Source: an uncultured Lachnospiraceae bacterium (GTDB lineage Bacteria > Bacillota > Clostridia > Lachnospirales > Lachnospiraceae). Taken from it: 6,448 nucleotides of DNA. The stretch covers positions 1 through 6,448 of the forward strand of contig CANQCX010000113.1 of assembly GCA_947591115.1 (NCBI GenBank), given 5' to 3'. Position numbers and translations under genes: made by a program. The notes below the pieces were generated by a model, which was not told where the DNA came from, did not search any database, and was given only the letters and a program-made list of their open reading frames with translations. Shown here in pieces: positions 1 through 5,655 of the stretch (position 1 is its first letter; each line of letters opens with the position of its first letter).

Positions 1-326
1 AAAGATACAAACAACGCGCCGATAAGGATCAGACACGTTCCCGCAATTTTTTTGCCGGTCAGCCGCTCTTTTAAAATCCCGTATGACAGGAGCATCGTCC
101 AGATATAGGTCAGCGAAGTAAGCGGAAGCACAACCGAATAATCCAAAAACTTCAAGACATAGATATTCAGCACTGCCGATAACAGGTACAGCGCGCCGCC
201 GAGATAAAGATTCCCGTTTTTCAGCATTGCGGGTATGTTGTCCGCTCCGGATGCTTTTTTCAAAAACAGGGACGCCACCGCGCCCAGCATTGTCATAAAG
301 ATAAGAATGATAAAATATAAGATCAT
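1..326 (-). CDS. Small four-helix transporter subunit, ArnF-like (EamA/SMR type), 3' end cut by window edge
   Basis: About 108 residues are visible from the ATG at 324-326, and the frame is still open at base 1. Family members are about 110-130 residues, so only a few codons are probably missing. Four hydrophobic segments are visible: residues 1-20, about 40-60, 65-80 and 90-108. Landmarks are LFLKKAS near residue 23, VLPLTSLTYIW in the third helix and KERLTGKKIAGTCLILIGAL at the end. This proline-led third helix followed by a polar turn and a Gly-rich fourth helix matches the ArnE/ArnF branch of small multidrug-resistance-like proteins, which flip undecaprenyl-phosphate-linked sugars. The ATG overlaps the upstream gene's TGA (ATGA), and GGAGG at 336-340 lies 9 nt before it, so the two genes are translationally coupled and probably form a heterodimer. 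The flippase role is inferred from family and context; a drug exporter is less likely beside a glycosyltransferase. Confidence 0.8.
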   Translation of the reverse strand, partial: MILYFIILIFMTMLGAVASLFLKKASGADNIPAMLKNGNLYLGGALYLLSAVLNIYVLKFLDYSVVLPLTSLTYIWTMLLSYGILKERLTGKKIAGTCLILIGALFVS

Positions 327-664
327 GCTTCGTCTCCTCCGGCAATCAGGATTACCCCTGAGATGATCATTGCCACGCCGATTCCTTTCCATACGGAAAT
401 CGTTTCCTGAAGCACCAGCGCGCCCAGCACGATGCTTAAAACATAATTCATGCTGAGCATCGGCTGCAGAATCGACAATTTTCCAAAACGGTATGCGATC
501 AGCATGACCAGTGCGCCGATTCCGTAAAAAGCGAAACCCATAAGCAGAAACCACATTCCTTGCTCTGCGGATAATTTCCAGAAAAGCTGTCCGATACAGG
601 CGCAGATGGAGGAAACGAGCATGAGTAAAATTCCTTTTTTGTTTTTCTGAAATGATTCCAGCAT
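323..664 (-). CDS. Small four-helix transporter subunit, ArnE-like (EamA/SMR type)
   Basis: This is a complete 113-residue inner-membrane protein with four predicted helices at about residues 12-29, 37-58, 68-85 and 92-109. Visible motifs are IGQLFWKLS (about 24-32), LQPMLSMNYVLS (about 66-77) and the closing segment WKGIGVAMIISGVILIAGG. These parallel the GQL..K, YPMLSLNFV and GVAFIIGGIVIL segments I recall for ArnE, the subunit of the aminoarabinose-undecaprenyl-phosphate flippase. The gene follows a family 2 glycosyltransferase by 12 nt and overlaps the next small transporter gene by 4 nt. This fits an enzyme making a lipid-linked sugar followed by its two-subunit flippase. The start ATG (662-664) has TAGGAG 9 nt upstream. 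The specific sugar is unknown, and a generic EamA/SMR exporter remains possible. Confidence 0.85.
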   Translation of the reverse strand: MLESFQKNKKGILLMLVSSICACIGQLFWKLSAEQGMWFLLMGFAFYGIGALVMLIAYRFGKLSILQPMLSMNYVLSIVLGALVLQETISVWKGIGVAMIISGVILIAGGDEA

Positions 665-673
665 TTTTCTATA

Positions 674-679
674 CTCCTA
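674..679 (-). promoter_or_regulatory. Shine-Dalgarno site built into the preceding stop codon
   Basis: On the minus strand the sequence is TAGGAG, where TAG is the stop codon of the family 2 glycosyltransferase. The site lies 9 nt before the ATG of the ArnE-like gene. A ribosome terminating on the first gene therefore sits on the ribosome-binding site of the next, which favours coupled translation of the enzyme and flippase genes. Confidence 0.6.
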
Positions 680-1471
680 TTTTGGCTGATAAGCGCCAAA
701 TAAATTTTTGATCAGAATCTTCATCAGTTCGCTGTTTCCTTTAAAAAAGCTGATTTTGGTCGGCGTTTTTTCTTTTTTCGGATAAGCGCGCGTAACCGGG
801 ATTTCACACGTCCGGTAACCCAATTGCGAAGCGCGGACAGACAAATACGCCAGAAGTTCGTAAGTCATAAAAATATCCCTCAGCGGCTGCACCCGTTCGT
901 CGGTCAGATATTCCGCCGAATACGCCCGATACGCATTAGTCGTATCGGTAAACCTCCGGCGTGCAGTCAGCGAAATAAGCGGCGCATGAATCAGTTTGAC
1001 CGAAAGCAGCCGAAGCAGCGGCGTATGGATGGCTTTTCCGCCTTTGATAAATCTGGAACCCTGCACAAAATCATATCCTTCTTTCAGTTTTTCGATAAAA
1101 CGCGGAACATCTTCAATGCTGTCTTTATTGTTTCCATCAATTGTTATGATTCCTTTATAGCCGCGTTCAAGCGCCCACCAGATTCCCATCCGAAGCTGCG
1201 CGCCCTGCTTTCCCTCATCCTGCTTGACTAACAAGGTATTTACGTTTAGTTTCCGCAGACGCTTTTCATTGGTACAGCCATCGGTCGAGCCTCCGTCGCA
1301 GATAATGATATCCGCATATTGATATATCCCGTAATGATACGCGCGCTTTAATTCCTTTACGATCCGTTCCCCTTCGTTAATGATAGGGATCAAAACTGCA
1401 TATTCGCTTGTTTTTTCCCGATATTCCGTACATTCAAATGCCGGTACGCCCGACTGCTTCTCATATTTCAT
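677..1471 (-). CDS. Family 2 glycosyltransferase, DPM1/polyprenyl-phosphate sugar synthase-like
   Basis: The protein has 264 residues and no membrane helix, so it is cytoplasmic or membrane-peripheral. GT-A fold landmarks occur in order: VLIPIINEGERI (26-37), the nucleotide-binding strand IICDGGSTDG (56-65), ITIDGNNKD at 109-117 in the position of the metal-binding DxD region, QGSRF (137-141), FTDTTNAYRAYS (174-185) and FMTYELLAYL (201-210). The order DGGSTD, ID(G/A)xxxD, QGSR, DxTNxYR is typical of dolichol-phosphate-mannose-synthase-like enzymes, which move a sugar from a nucleotide donor to a polyprenyl phosphate. The length matches DPM1-type enzymes that lack C-terminal membrane segments. 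The start ATG has AGGAAAGGG at 1477-1485 ending 5 nt upstream. Two ArnE/ArnF-like genes follow at once, supporting a lipid-linked sugar product. The donor sugar cannot be read from the sequence. The gene is GC-richer than its upstream neighbour. Confidence 0.88.
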   Translation of the reverse strand: MKYEKQSGVPAFECTEYREKTSEYAVLIPIINEGERIVKELKRAYHYGIYQYADIIICDGGSTDGCTNEKRLRKLNVNTLLVKQDEGKQGAQLRMGIWWALERGYKGIITIDGNNKDSIEDVPRFIEKLKEGYDFVQGSRFIKGGKAIHTPLLRLLSVKLIHAPLISLTARRRFTDTTNAYRAYSAEYLTDERVQPLRDIFMTYELLAYLSVRASQLGYRTCEIPVTRAYPKKEKTPTKISFFKGNSELMKILIKNLFGAYQPK

Positions 1472-1508
1472 TTTTTCCCTTTCCTAGATTTATTTTACAA
1501 TATTTCAT

Positions 1509-2615
1509 CTATTCGGAAACTGCTACTGTTTTATCCGCCATTATTTTTGCAAAGTATTTTTTTAAACGACTAATTGCTTCTCCCAAAAATACGCACGCTG
1601 CAAATATTACAACAGTCCGAAATAATATATAGGCTACACATCCTACCCCAGATGTCAAAAGATTTCGCCCCATGAACAATCTTAAAACAACATAGTTCAT
1701 TGGATCATGCAGTAAATATACATAAAACAGGTTTCTAATAATAAATTTCCATACGTTATTTTTTGATATCTCTGCAAAAAGACAATCAAATAATCCAGAC
1801 AATATATACGTCATAAATGCGCCTGTTATTATTGTAAAGAAATTATTTAAAATTCCGTACCGATAATTTATTACCTCAAGCAGCAAACATATGATATATG
1901 CCAAAATTATTTTTTTTACATTCCACTTTTCCTGTGTTTTTCTCTCGCATTCAAAAGCATAACCTAATGCAAAATAAAATATATATTGTAAACCAGTTTT
2001 CAAACCCAGAACGTCGATTGAAATATAGGAAGAAAATATCTGCAGAATTCCCGCAGACAACAACAGTAAATAAAGACTGCAAATATTTATCTTCTCAAAT
2101 AATTTTATTAAAATCACAAAAGCAATGATACACCAGAATAAAGCAGGTAAAAACCATAAATGTCCACTGTCTTGACCGGAAAGAAATCCTTTCATAGCAT
2201 TTATCAGTGAAACGTTGTCATAAAAATGACCTAGACGCTTTATTGGCAGCATAAATAGCCATCCATAGACAAAATATGGAATCATAAGCCTTTTTACTTT
2301 TGCTTTCATTACTTTGTCAAATGAATCCAAAGGTTTAACTGCCAAAACGCTTCCTGACAGCATAAAAAACAGCGGCATATGGAATCCATATACCCAGCTT
2401 GCCATTTGGCGACACCAGATAAAAAAATTCCAATTATATACATAGCTTAGATTTTCCGGCAGATTATATGCCACTCCCCCATAACTAGTTTGTATGTTTA
2501 AATAGGCACTATGACCTATCACAACAAATATTGTGCCTATCAGCCGCATCCAATCATAAACACTTACTCGTTTTTCCCCCCCATACTGTGTTTTTATATC
2601 AATCTGTTGACTCAT
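1509..2615 (-). CDS. Acyltransferase-3 family integral membrane O-acyltransferase
   Basis: The 368-residue protein has about ten hydrophobic segments, typical of the acyltransferase-3 family (OafA, NolL, WecH and IcaC relatives) that O-acylates surface sugars. Diagnostic features are VYDWMRLIGTIFVVIGHS (19-36) with the putative catalytic His35, the re-entrant FHMPLFFMLSG (79-89), KRLMIPYFVYG (108-118), GHLWFLPALFW (151-161) and the late YVYLLHDP (299-306). The start was set at 2615, not 2720, because AGAGGA (2627-2632) lies 11 nt upstream, homology to the family begins just after it, and the longer version would overlap the preceding gene by over 100 nt. The ATG follows the isomerase stop after a single base (TAA-A-ATG), implying coupling. 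The gene is markedly AT-rich: one hand-counted line (1741-1800) is 27% G+C against 57% for 961-1020 in the glycosyltransferase. The acyl acceptor is probably the locus's glycopolymer, by inference. Confidence 0.9.
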   Translation of the reverse strand: MSQQIDIKTQYGGEKRVSVYDWMRLIGTIFVVIGHSAYLNIQTSYGGVAYNLPENLSYVYNWNFFIWCRQMASWVYGFHMPLFFMLSGSVLAVKPLDSFDKVMKAKVKRLMIPYFVYGWLFMLPIKRLGHFYDNVSLINAMKGFLSGQDSGHLWFLPALFWCIIAFVILIKLFEKINICSLYLLLLSAGILQIFSSYISIDVLGLKTGLQYIFYFALGYAFECERKTQEKWNVKKIILAYIICLLLEVINYRYGILNNFFTIITGAFMTYILSGLFDCLFAEISKNNVWKFIIRNLFYVYLLHDPMNYVVLRLFMGRNLLTSGVGCVAYILFRTVVIFAACVFLGEAISRLKKYFAKIMADKTVAVSE

Positions 2616-2616
2616 T

Positions 2617-3423
2617 TTATAAAATATCCTCTTTCCCCACAATTTCCGATAAATAGCGCATACTGTCTTCCACTGCAGACCGTTCTTTCGGATTACCCAT
2701 TTCAATGGAAACAAACCCATGATATGCTTCCCGCTTTAATAATTCCAGCAGTTTTTGATGCAATGTTCTCTTTTGGATCGGGGCAAGTCCCGGCTCGCTG
2801 ATATGAACGTGATTGATCCATGCGATCCTGCCTTCCAATACGCTTACTGCTTCTTCATTGCAGATCATCGTTCCCACATCCAGATTCAGCCTAAATCCTT
2901 CGGAACTCACCTCATCGACCAAATCCAACGCCGACTTAGTATCATTAATGTAATTCGTCTGATATACCGGCGGATTGGCTTCCATGCCGATTACGGTTTT
3001 ATGCGCTGCAGCATAATCGCCCAATTCCCGAAAAAAGGAAACAGCGCTCTGCGGAGTGGTTCCTTCCAGAAGACTGCGGTTTTTCGGACAGCCGAATACA
3101 AGATTTTTACATCCGACGGCTTCTGCAAAATCAATTGCTTTTTTGGTGTACCGGAGCAGGAAATCCCGCTCCTCTTTTGTTCCGAAAAGCTTCTCCTGTC
3201 TGCCGTACCAGATGGACTGCATGGATGGAATGCACAATCCATGCAGTTTTTTTAAATTGGCGCTCCACTTTTTGGCTTCTTCCAGCCGCTCATACGGCTG
3301 CTGGGGAAAAATTCTTGTCGGTGCGATTTCCAGACCTGAAAAACCGTATATTTTCATTTTTTCATACATTTCATCGTCGGATTGAGCATCCCATGCGATG
3401 TTGGAAATAGAAAGTTTCATCAT
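2617..3423 (-). CDS. Sugar phosphate isomerase/epimerase-like TIM-barrel protein (AP endonuclease 2 superfamily)
   Basis: This 268-residue soluble protein has the xylose isomerase-like TIM-barrel pattern. It starts with KLSISNIAW (3-11), followed by the strand GFSGLEIAPTRIF (27-39) and CKNLVFGCP (105-113). Putative metal ligands are Glu148 in IGMEANP, Asp182 in LNLDVGT, His207 in NHVHISEP with His205 nearby, and Glu241 in FVSIEMG. All four are present, so the copy looks active. Members isomerise or epimerise sugars and polyols, or dehydrate inositol derivatives; the substrate here is unknown. Two adjacent ATGs are possible; the first is chosen because AGGAG (3436-3440) is 12 nt away from it, already a long spacing. 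The gene begins 28 nt after the muramidase stop and ends 1 nt before the acyltransferase start, so it shares their transcript. A broken second copy lies at 5484-5655. Endonuclease activity is unlikely in this context. Confidence 0.85.
   Translation of the reverse strand: MMKLSISNIAWDAQSDDEMYEKMKIYGFSGLEIAPTRIFPQQPYERLEEAKKWSANLKKLHGLCIPSMQSIWYGRQEKLFGTKEERDFLLRYTKKAIDFAEAVGCKNLVFGCPKNRSLLEGTTPQSAVSFFRELGDYAAAHKTVIGMEANPPVYQTNYINDTKSALDLVDEVSSEGFRLNLDVGTMICNEEAVSVLEGRIAWINHVHISEPGLAPIQKRTLHQKLLELLKREAYHGFVSIEMGNPKERSAVEDSMRYLSEIVGKEDIL
3216..3253 (+). terminator. Terminator-like hairpin plus T-tract, antisense inside the isomerase gene
   Basis: On the plus strand ACTGCATGGAT (3216-3226) and ATCCATGCAGT (3237-3247) form a perfect 11-bp inverted repeat with a 10-nt loop, and a run of seven T follows at 3247-3253. 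This is the layout of an intrinsic terminator for transcription running left to right, opposite to the host gene. It lies in the codons around residues 57-70 of the isomerase-like protein. It may block antisense transcription or may be a by-product of the coding sequence. Stem G+C is only 5 of 11, so strength is uncertain. Confidence 0.35.
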
Positions 3424-3451
3424 AAATATACCAGACTCCTGCTGCGATCAT

Positions 3452-5419
3452 TTAATACGACGTATAACAAATATCCAAATCTACATATCCTTTAATCCCC
3501 GGTACCGTTCCCTGCGAGGAATACTGCCACATATCATACTTACCGCCATACGTACAGGTTGCATTATACTGTGCCACCCAGATACAGTAGCTTCCAAGCG
3601 CCGACGCATTTAATTGACTGTCATACCAGCTTTTGCTCGCATAAACTCCCGGCCGATATCCTCCATTTGCAATTGTCCGGCAAAATGCCTGCACCACTGC
3701 CGTCCTTTTATTTCGATCCAGTCCGTTTGCACGTCCGTTGGAAGCGCTTTCCGTATCAATAAATACCGGATAAGATACCTGATAACCGGCAATCAGAGTC
3801 AATACCATACTGGCCTCCTCGACCGCCTCTGCTTCTGAAATTGCCTGTGTGAAAAAGTATACGCCTACTTTGATTCCCGCTTTACGCGCACCTGCAATAT
3901 TTTGCTTAAAATAAGGATCCTCTACAAGCACTCCGGTTGACGAGCCTCGGTAGCCTACCCGAATGATGGCAAAATTGATTCCGGAGGCCGCAACTGCCGA
4001 CCAGTCAATGCTGCCCTGCCATTTCGATACGTCAATGCCGCGGGAACCCGAACTCTGTGAAAGACTTCCGTCCGAATTAAAGATATACTCTGTGTCTCCG
4101 ATGAACTGTTTTCCGGTTACCGCCTTATGATTTGCATCATAATAGTATACCTTTCCATCCCTTGTCTGCCAGCCGGTATACTGTGGATTCGCATAAAATA
4201 CGGAAGCCGACACATAATCCTTAAGCGTTGCCGGATGTACGGCCTGTTCATCCAAATACAGTACATTTCCCGACTGATCCATCAAAGGCGTTTGGGAATC
4301 CGTCATGTTGGAAACTTTTACAGTAAATGAAATTTCCTCCTGAGCCGTATTGCCGGCTTCATCTTGCCGATAAGTTACCGGCGCCGCAACACTTCCCTCT
4401 GCACCTGTTTTCTGCAAATCCAAAACGGTAATCGTAATACTGCTTTTGTCTTCCGATTGCGTAATCTTAAAATATGGATTCGTACAACTCCATACAATAT
4501 CTTCAGCAATGATTGACTTGTCTCCGGACCATTTCGGAGTTATTGTATAAGAAGATGCACCCGGATAAGCATACAAAACCACTTCTGCCGGAAGATCGAC
4601 AGTTGCTTCTACCGGATTTTCCGCCTGCATGGTAAATGTTTTTTTTGTTCTTTGCTGGCTTTCATACGCTTTCGTAAAATTCGAAGTATCTACCTGTTCC
4701 TTTGATATCTTGGTAGTCGTTACTTTGCTTTCTAACAGCGGAACAGTATTTTTCGGTACCGACTCAACCGGTACATTATTGACTGCAGTGTCTTCAACTG
4801 CAGCATTTACCTCTTTTTCGTTCTTAATTTCAGCCTTAACGTCTACCTTTTTATATTCCAGCTTATCTTTAACGGTAACCGTAATTTCTCCGGTTTTAAT
4901 CGTATAACCCTCCAGCGGTTTTAAGACGACTTTATATGTACCGGCATCTATATTTTTTATGTAAATGATCCCATCCTGATCCTCATCCGAATAGTCCTTC
5001 AACCATGCACTGTTCTTTTCTGCCGTTACTTCCACCGAAAAGGTTTCTCCTGAAACAAGTTTTTCCTCCTGATCCTGTATTTTTATTTTCAGATCTTTTT
5101 CCAGGGAAGTTCCCACAATGGTTAATTCTTTTGCCTCTACTTCCGGTTCTTCCTCTTTTTCTGTTTCTTCTATTTGCTTTGCAATCTGATCACCGGTATC
5201 TTTTTCATCCAGCAGCTGCCACTTCTCATTGTCAGGAAGCGTTACAGCAAGTACCTGACTCTGCTCATGATCATACCGAAAAATGGCATATCCTCCTGCA
5301 CCAATTCCTACGATTGCTATGAGCACTGCCAGAATCGCAGATATTCGCTGCACCCGATTGAGGCTATACAATTTTTCCATCAAATGCTTCCATATTGTAA
5401 ACCGGCTTTTTTTCTCCAT
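3452..5419 (-). CDS. Membrane-anchored GH25 muramidase with Ig-like and cell-wall-binding-type segments
   Basis: The 655-residue protein has a basic cytoplasmic N-terminus (1-25) and one transmembrane helix (about 26-48), read as an uncleaved anchor because no clear cleavage site follows. Next comes an acidic linker (about 70-97), then a beta-rich segment resembling a Cna-B/SpaA-type fold (about 97-195, with the DAGTYKVVLKPLEGYT motif). A Ser/Thr/Val-rich linker (200-260) leads to a second beta-sandwich-like segment (264-370). A cell-wall-binding-type repeat follows, GWQTRDGKVYYYDANHKAVTG (416-436) and then a shorter YIFNSDGSL. The C-terminal catalytic domain (459-655) carries GIDVSKWQG (Asp463), IIRVGYR, VYFFTQA, PVFIDTES (Asp555 and Glu557, the DxE catalytic pair), WVAQYN and GYVDLD (Asp647). 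These are the hallmarks of family 25 lysozymes, which cut the MurNAc-GlcNAc beta-1,4 bond. The active site appears intact, so it should hydrolyse peptidoglycan on the outer face. The start at 5419 is supported by the ribosome-binding site at 5426-5437. Confidence 0.92.
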   Translation of the reverse strand: MEKKSRFTIWKHLMEKLYSLNRVQRISAILAVLIAIVGIGAGGYAIFRYDHEQSQVLAVTLPDNEKWQLLDEKDTGDQIAKQIEETEKEEEPEVEAKELTIVGTSLEKDLKIKIQDQEEKLVSGETFSVEVTAEKNSAWLKDYSDEDQDGIIYIKNIDAGTYKVVLKPLEGYTIKTGEITVTVKDKLEYKKVDVKAEIKNEKEVNAAVEDTAVNNVPVESVPKNTVPLLESKVTTTKISKEQVDTSNFTKAYESQQRTKKTFTMQAENPVEATVDLPAEVVLYAYPGASSYTITPKWSGDKSIIAEDIVWSCTNPYFKITQSEDKSSITITVLDLQKTGAEGSVAAPVTYRQDEAGNTAQEEISFTVKVSNMTDSQTPLMDQSGNVLYLDEQAVHPATLKDYVSASVFYANPQYTGWQTRDGKVYYYDANHKAVTGKQFIGDTEYIFNSDGSLSQSSGSRGIDVSKWQGSIDWSAVAASGINFAIIRVGYRGSSTGVLVEDPYFKQNIAGARKAGIKVGVYFFTQAISEAEAVEEASMVLTLIAGYQVSYPVFIDTESASNGRANGLDRNKRTAVVQAFCRTIANGGYRPGVYASKSWYDSQLNASALGSYCIWVAQYNATCTYGGKYDMWQYSSQGTVPGIKGYVDLDICYTSY

Positions 5420-5425
5420 TTTTTT

Positions 5426-5437
5426 CCTTCCTTTCCT
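5426..5437 (-). promoter_or_regulatory. Strong ribosome-binding site that fixes the muramidase start
   Basis: The minus strand reads AGGAAAGGAAGG, ending 6 nt before the ATG at 5417-5419. The frame stays open up to an upstream ATG at 5477-5479, but that start has no comparable site and would add 20 residues unlike the usual short basic leader before the membrane anchor. This decides the start at 5419. Confidence 0.7.
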
Positions 5438-5483
5438 GTTTACTCTTATGTCAATCATATTCCAAATCAAATATATCATTTGA

Positions 5484-5655
5484 GAATGGAAACAAATTCA
5501 TTATACGCTTCTCTCTTTAATAATTCCAGCAGTTTTTCCTATAATTCTCTGTAATTTTCTGTAAGTTCTGCAATTTTCTGTAAGTTTCCCTTTTCATACA
5601 TCTCATTACCAGCTTAAACATCCCATGCAATGCTGAAAATAGAAAGTTTCATCAT
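5484..5655 (-). pseudogene. Internally deleted relic of the sugar isomerase/epimerase-like gene
   Basis: Two blocks match the intact gene at 2617-3423 without gaps: 5591-5655 matches 3359-3423 (54 of 65 bases, codons 1-22), and 5484-5537 matches 2703-2756 (47 of 54 bases, codons 223-240). The 53 bases between them are mostly a short tandem repeat, in place of about 200 missing codons. Translation begins MMKLSIFSIAWDV and stops at codon 14, where the intact gene's CAA (Gln) is TAA. Further on a TAG interrupts the frame, then the second block reads KLLELLKREAYNEFVSI in the same frame before diverging to LK and a TGA. The putative ligands Glu148, Asp182, His207 and Glu241 are all lost. AGGGAG (5664-5669) still lies 8 nt before the start, and the ATGATGA overlaps the upstream membrane-protein stop (TGA at 5652-5654). 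The initiation region therefore survives although no enzyme can be made. Homology ends where the muramidase leader begins. Confidence 0.85.
5548..5585. repeat. Two tandem 19-bp units inside the relic gene
   Basis: TCTGTAATTTTCTGTAAGT (5548-5566) is followed directly by TCTGCAATTTTCTGTAAGT (5567-5585), differing at one base. Each unit is itself made of two similar half-units built on TTCTGTAA. The array fills most of the 53-base segment joining the two surviving blocks of the relic gene, exactly where the deleted isomerase core would be. Replication slippage after or during the deletion is the simplest origin. Confidence 0.75.

Noticed and set aside
824..1231. Plus-strand open frame of 135 codons opposite the glycosyltransferase
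   Set aside because: It is antisense to a well-supported gene, rich in Arg and Pro as expected of a shadow frame, and lacks a domain signal.
2616..2720. Upstream extension of the acyltransferase frame by 35 codons
   Set aside because: It overlaps the 3' end of the isomerase gene in another frame, adds residues unlike the family's start, and the ATG at 2615 has its own ribosome-binding site.
2755..3255. Plus-strand open frame of 166 codons opposite the isomerase gene
   Set aside because: It is fully antisense to a gene with clear family motifs, has no recognisable motif of its own and contains the terminator-like hairpin near its end.
5440..5460. TTGACA on the minus strand in the muramidase leader as a -35 box
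   Set aside because: The stretch 16-18 nt downstream is the purine-rich ribosome-binding site and has no -10-like hexamer.
5470..5478. Extended -10-like TGATATATT on the minus strand before the muramidase gene
   Set aside because: No acceptable -35 hexamer lies 15-18 nt upstream, and AT-rich DNA yields such matches by chance. A muramidase promoter here is possible but not supported.
5420..5479. Upstream extension of the muramidase frame by 20 codons
   Set aside because: A much better ribosome-binding site sits 6 nt before the ATG at 5419, and the extra residues contain that site.
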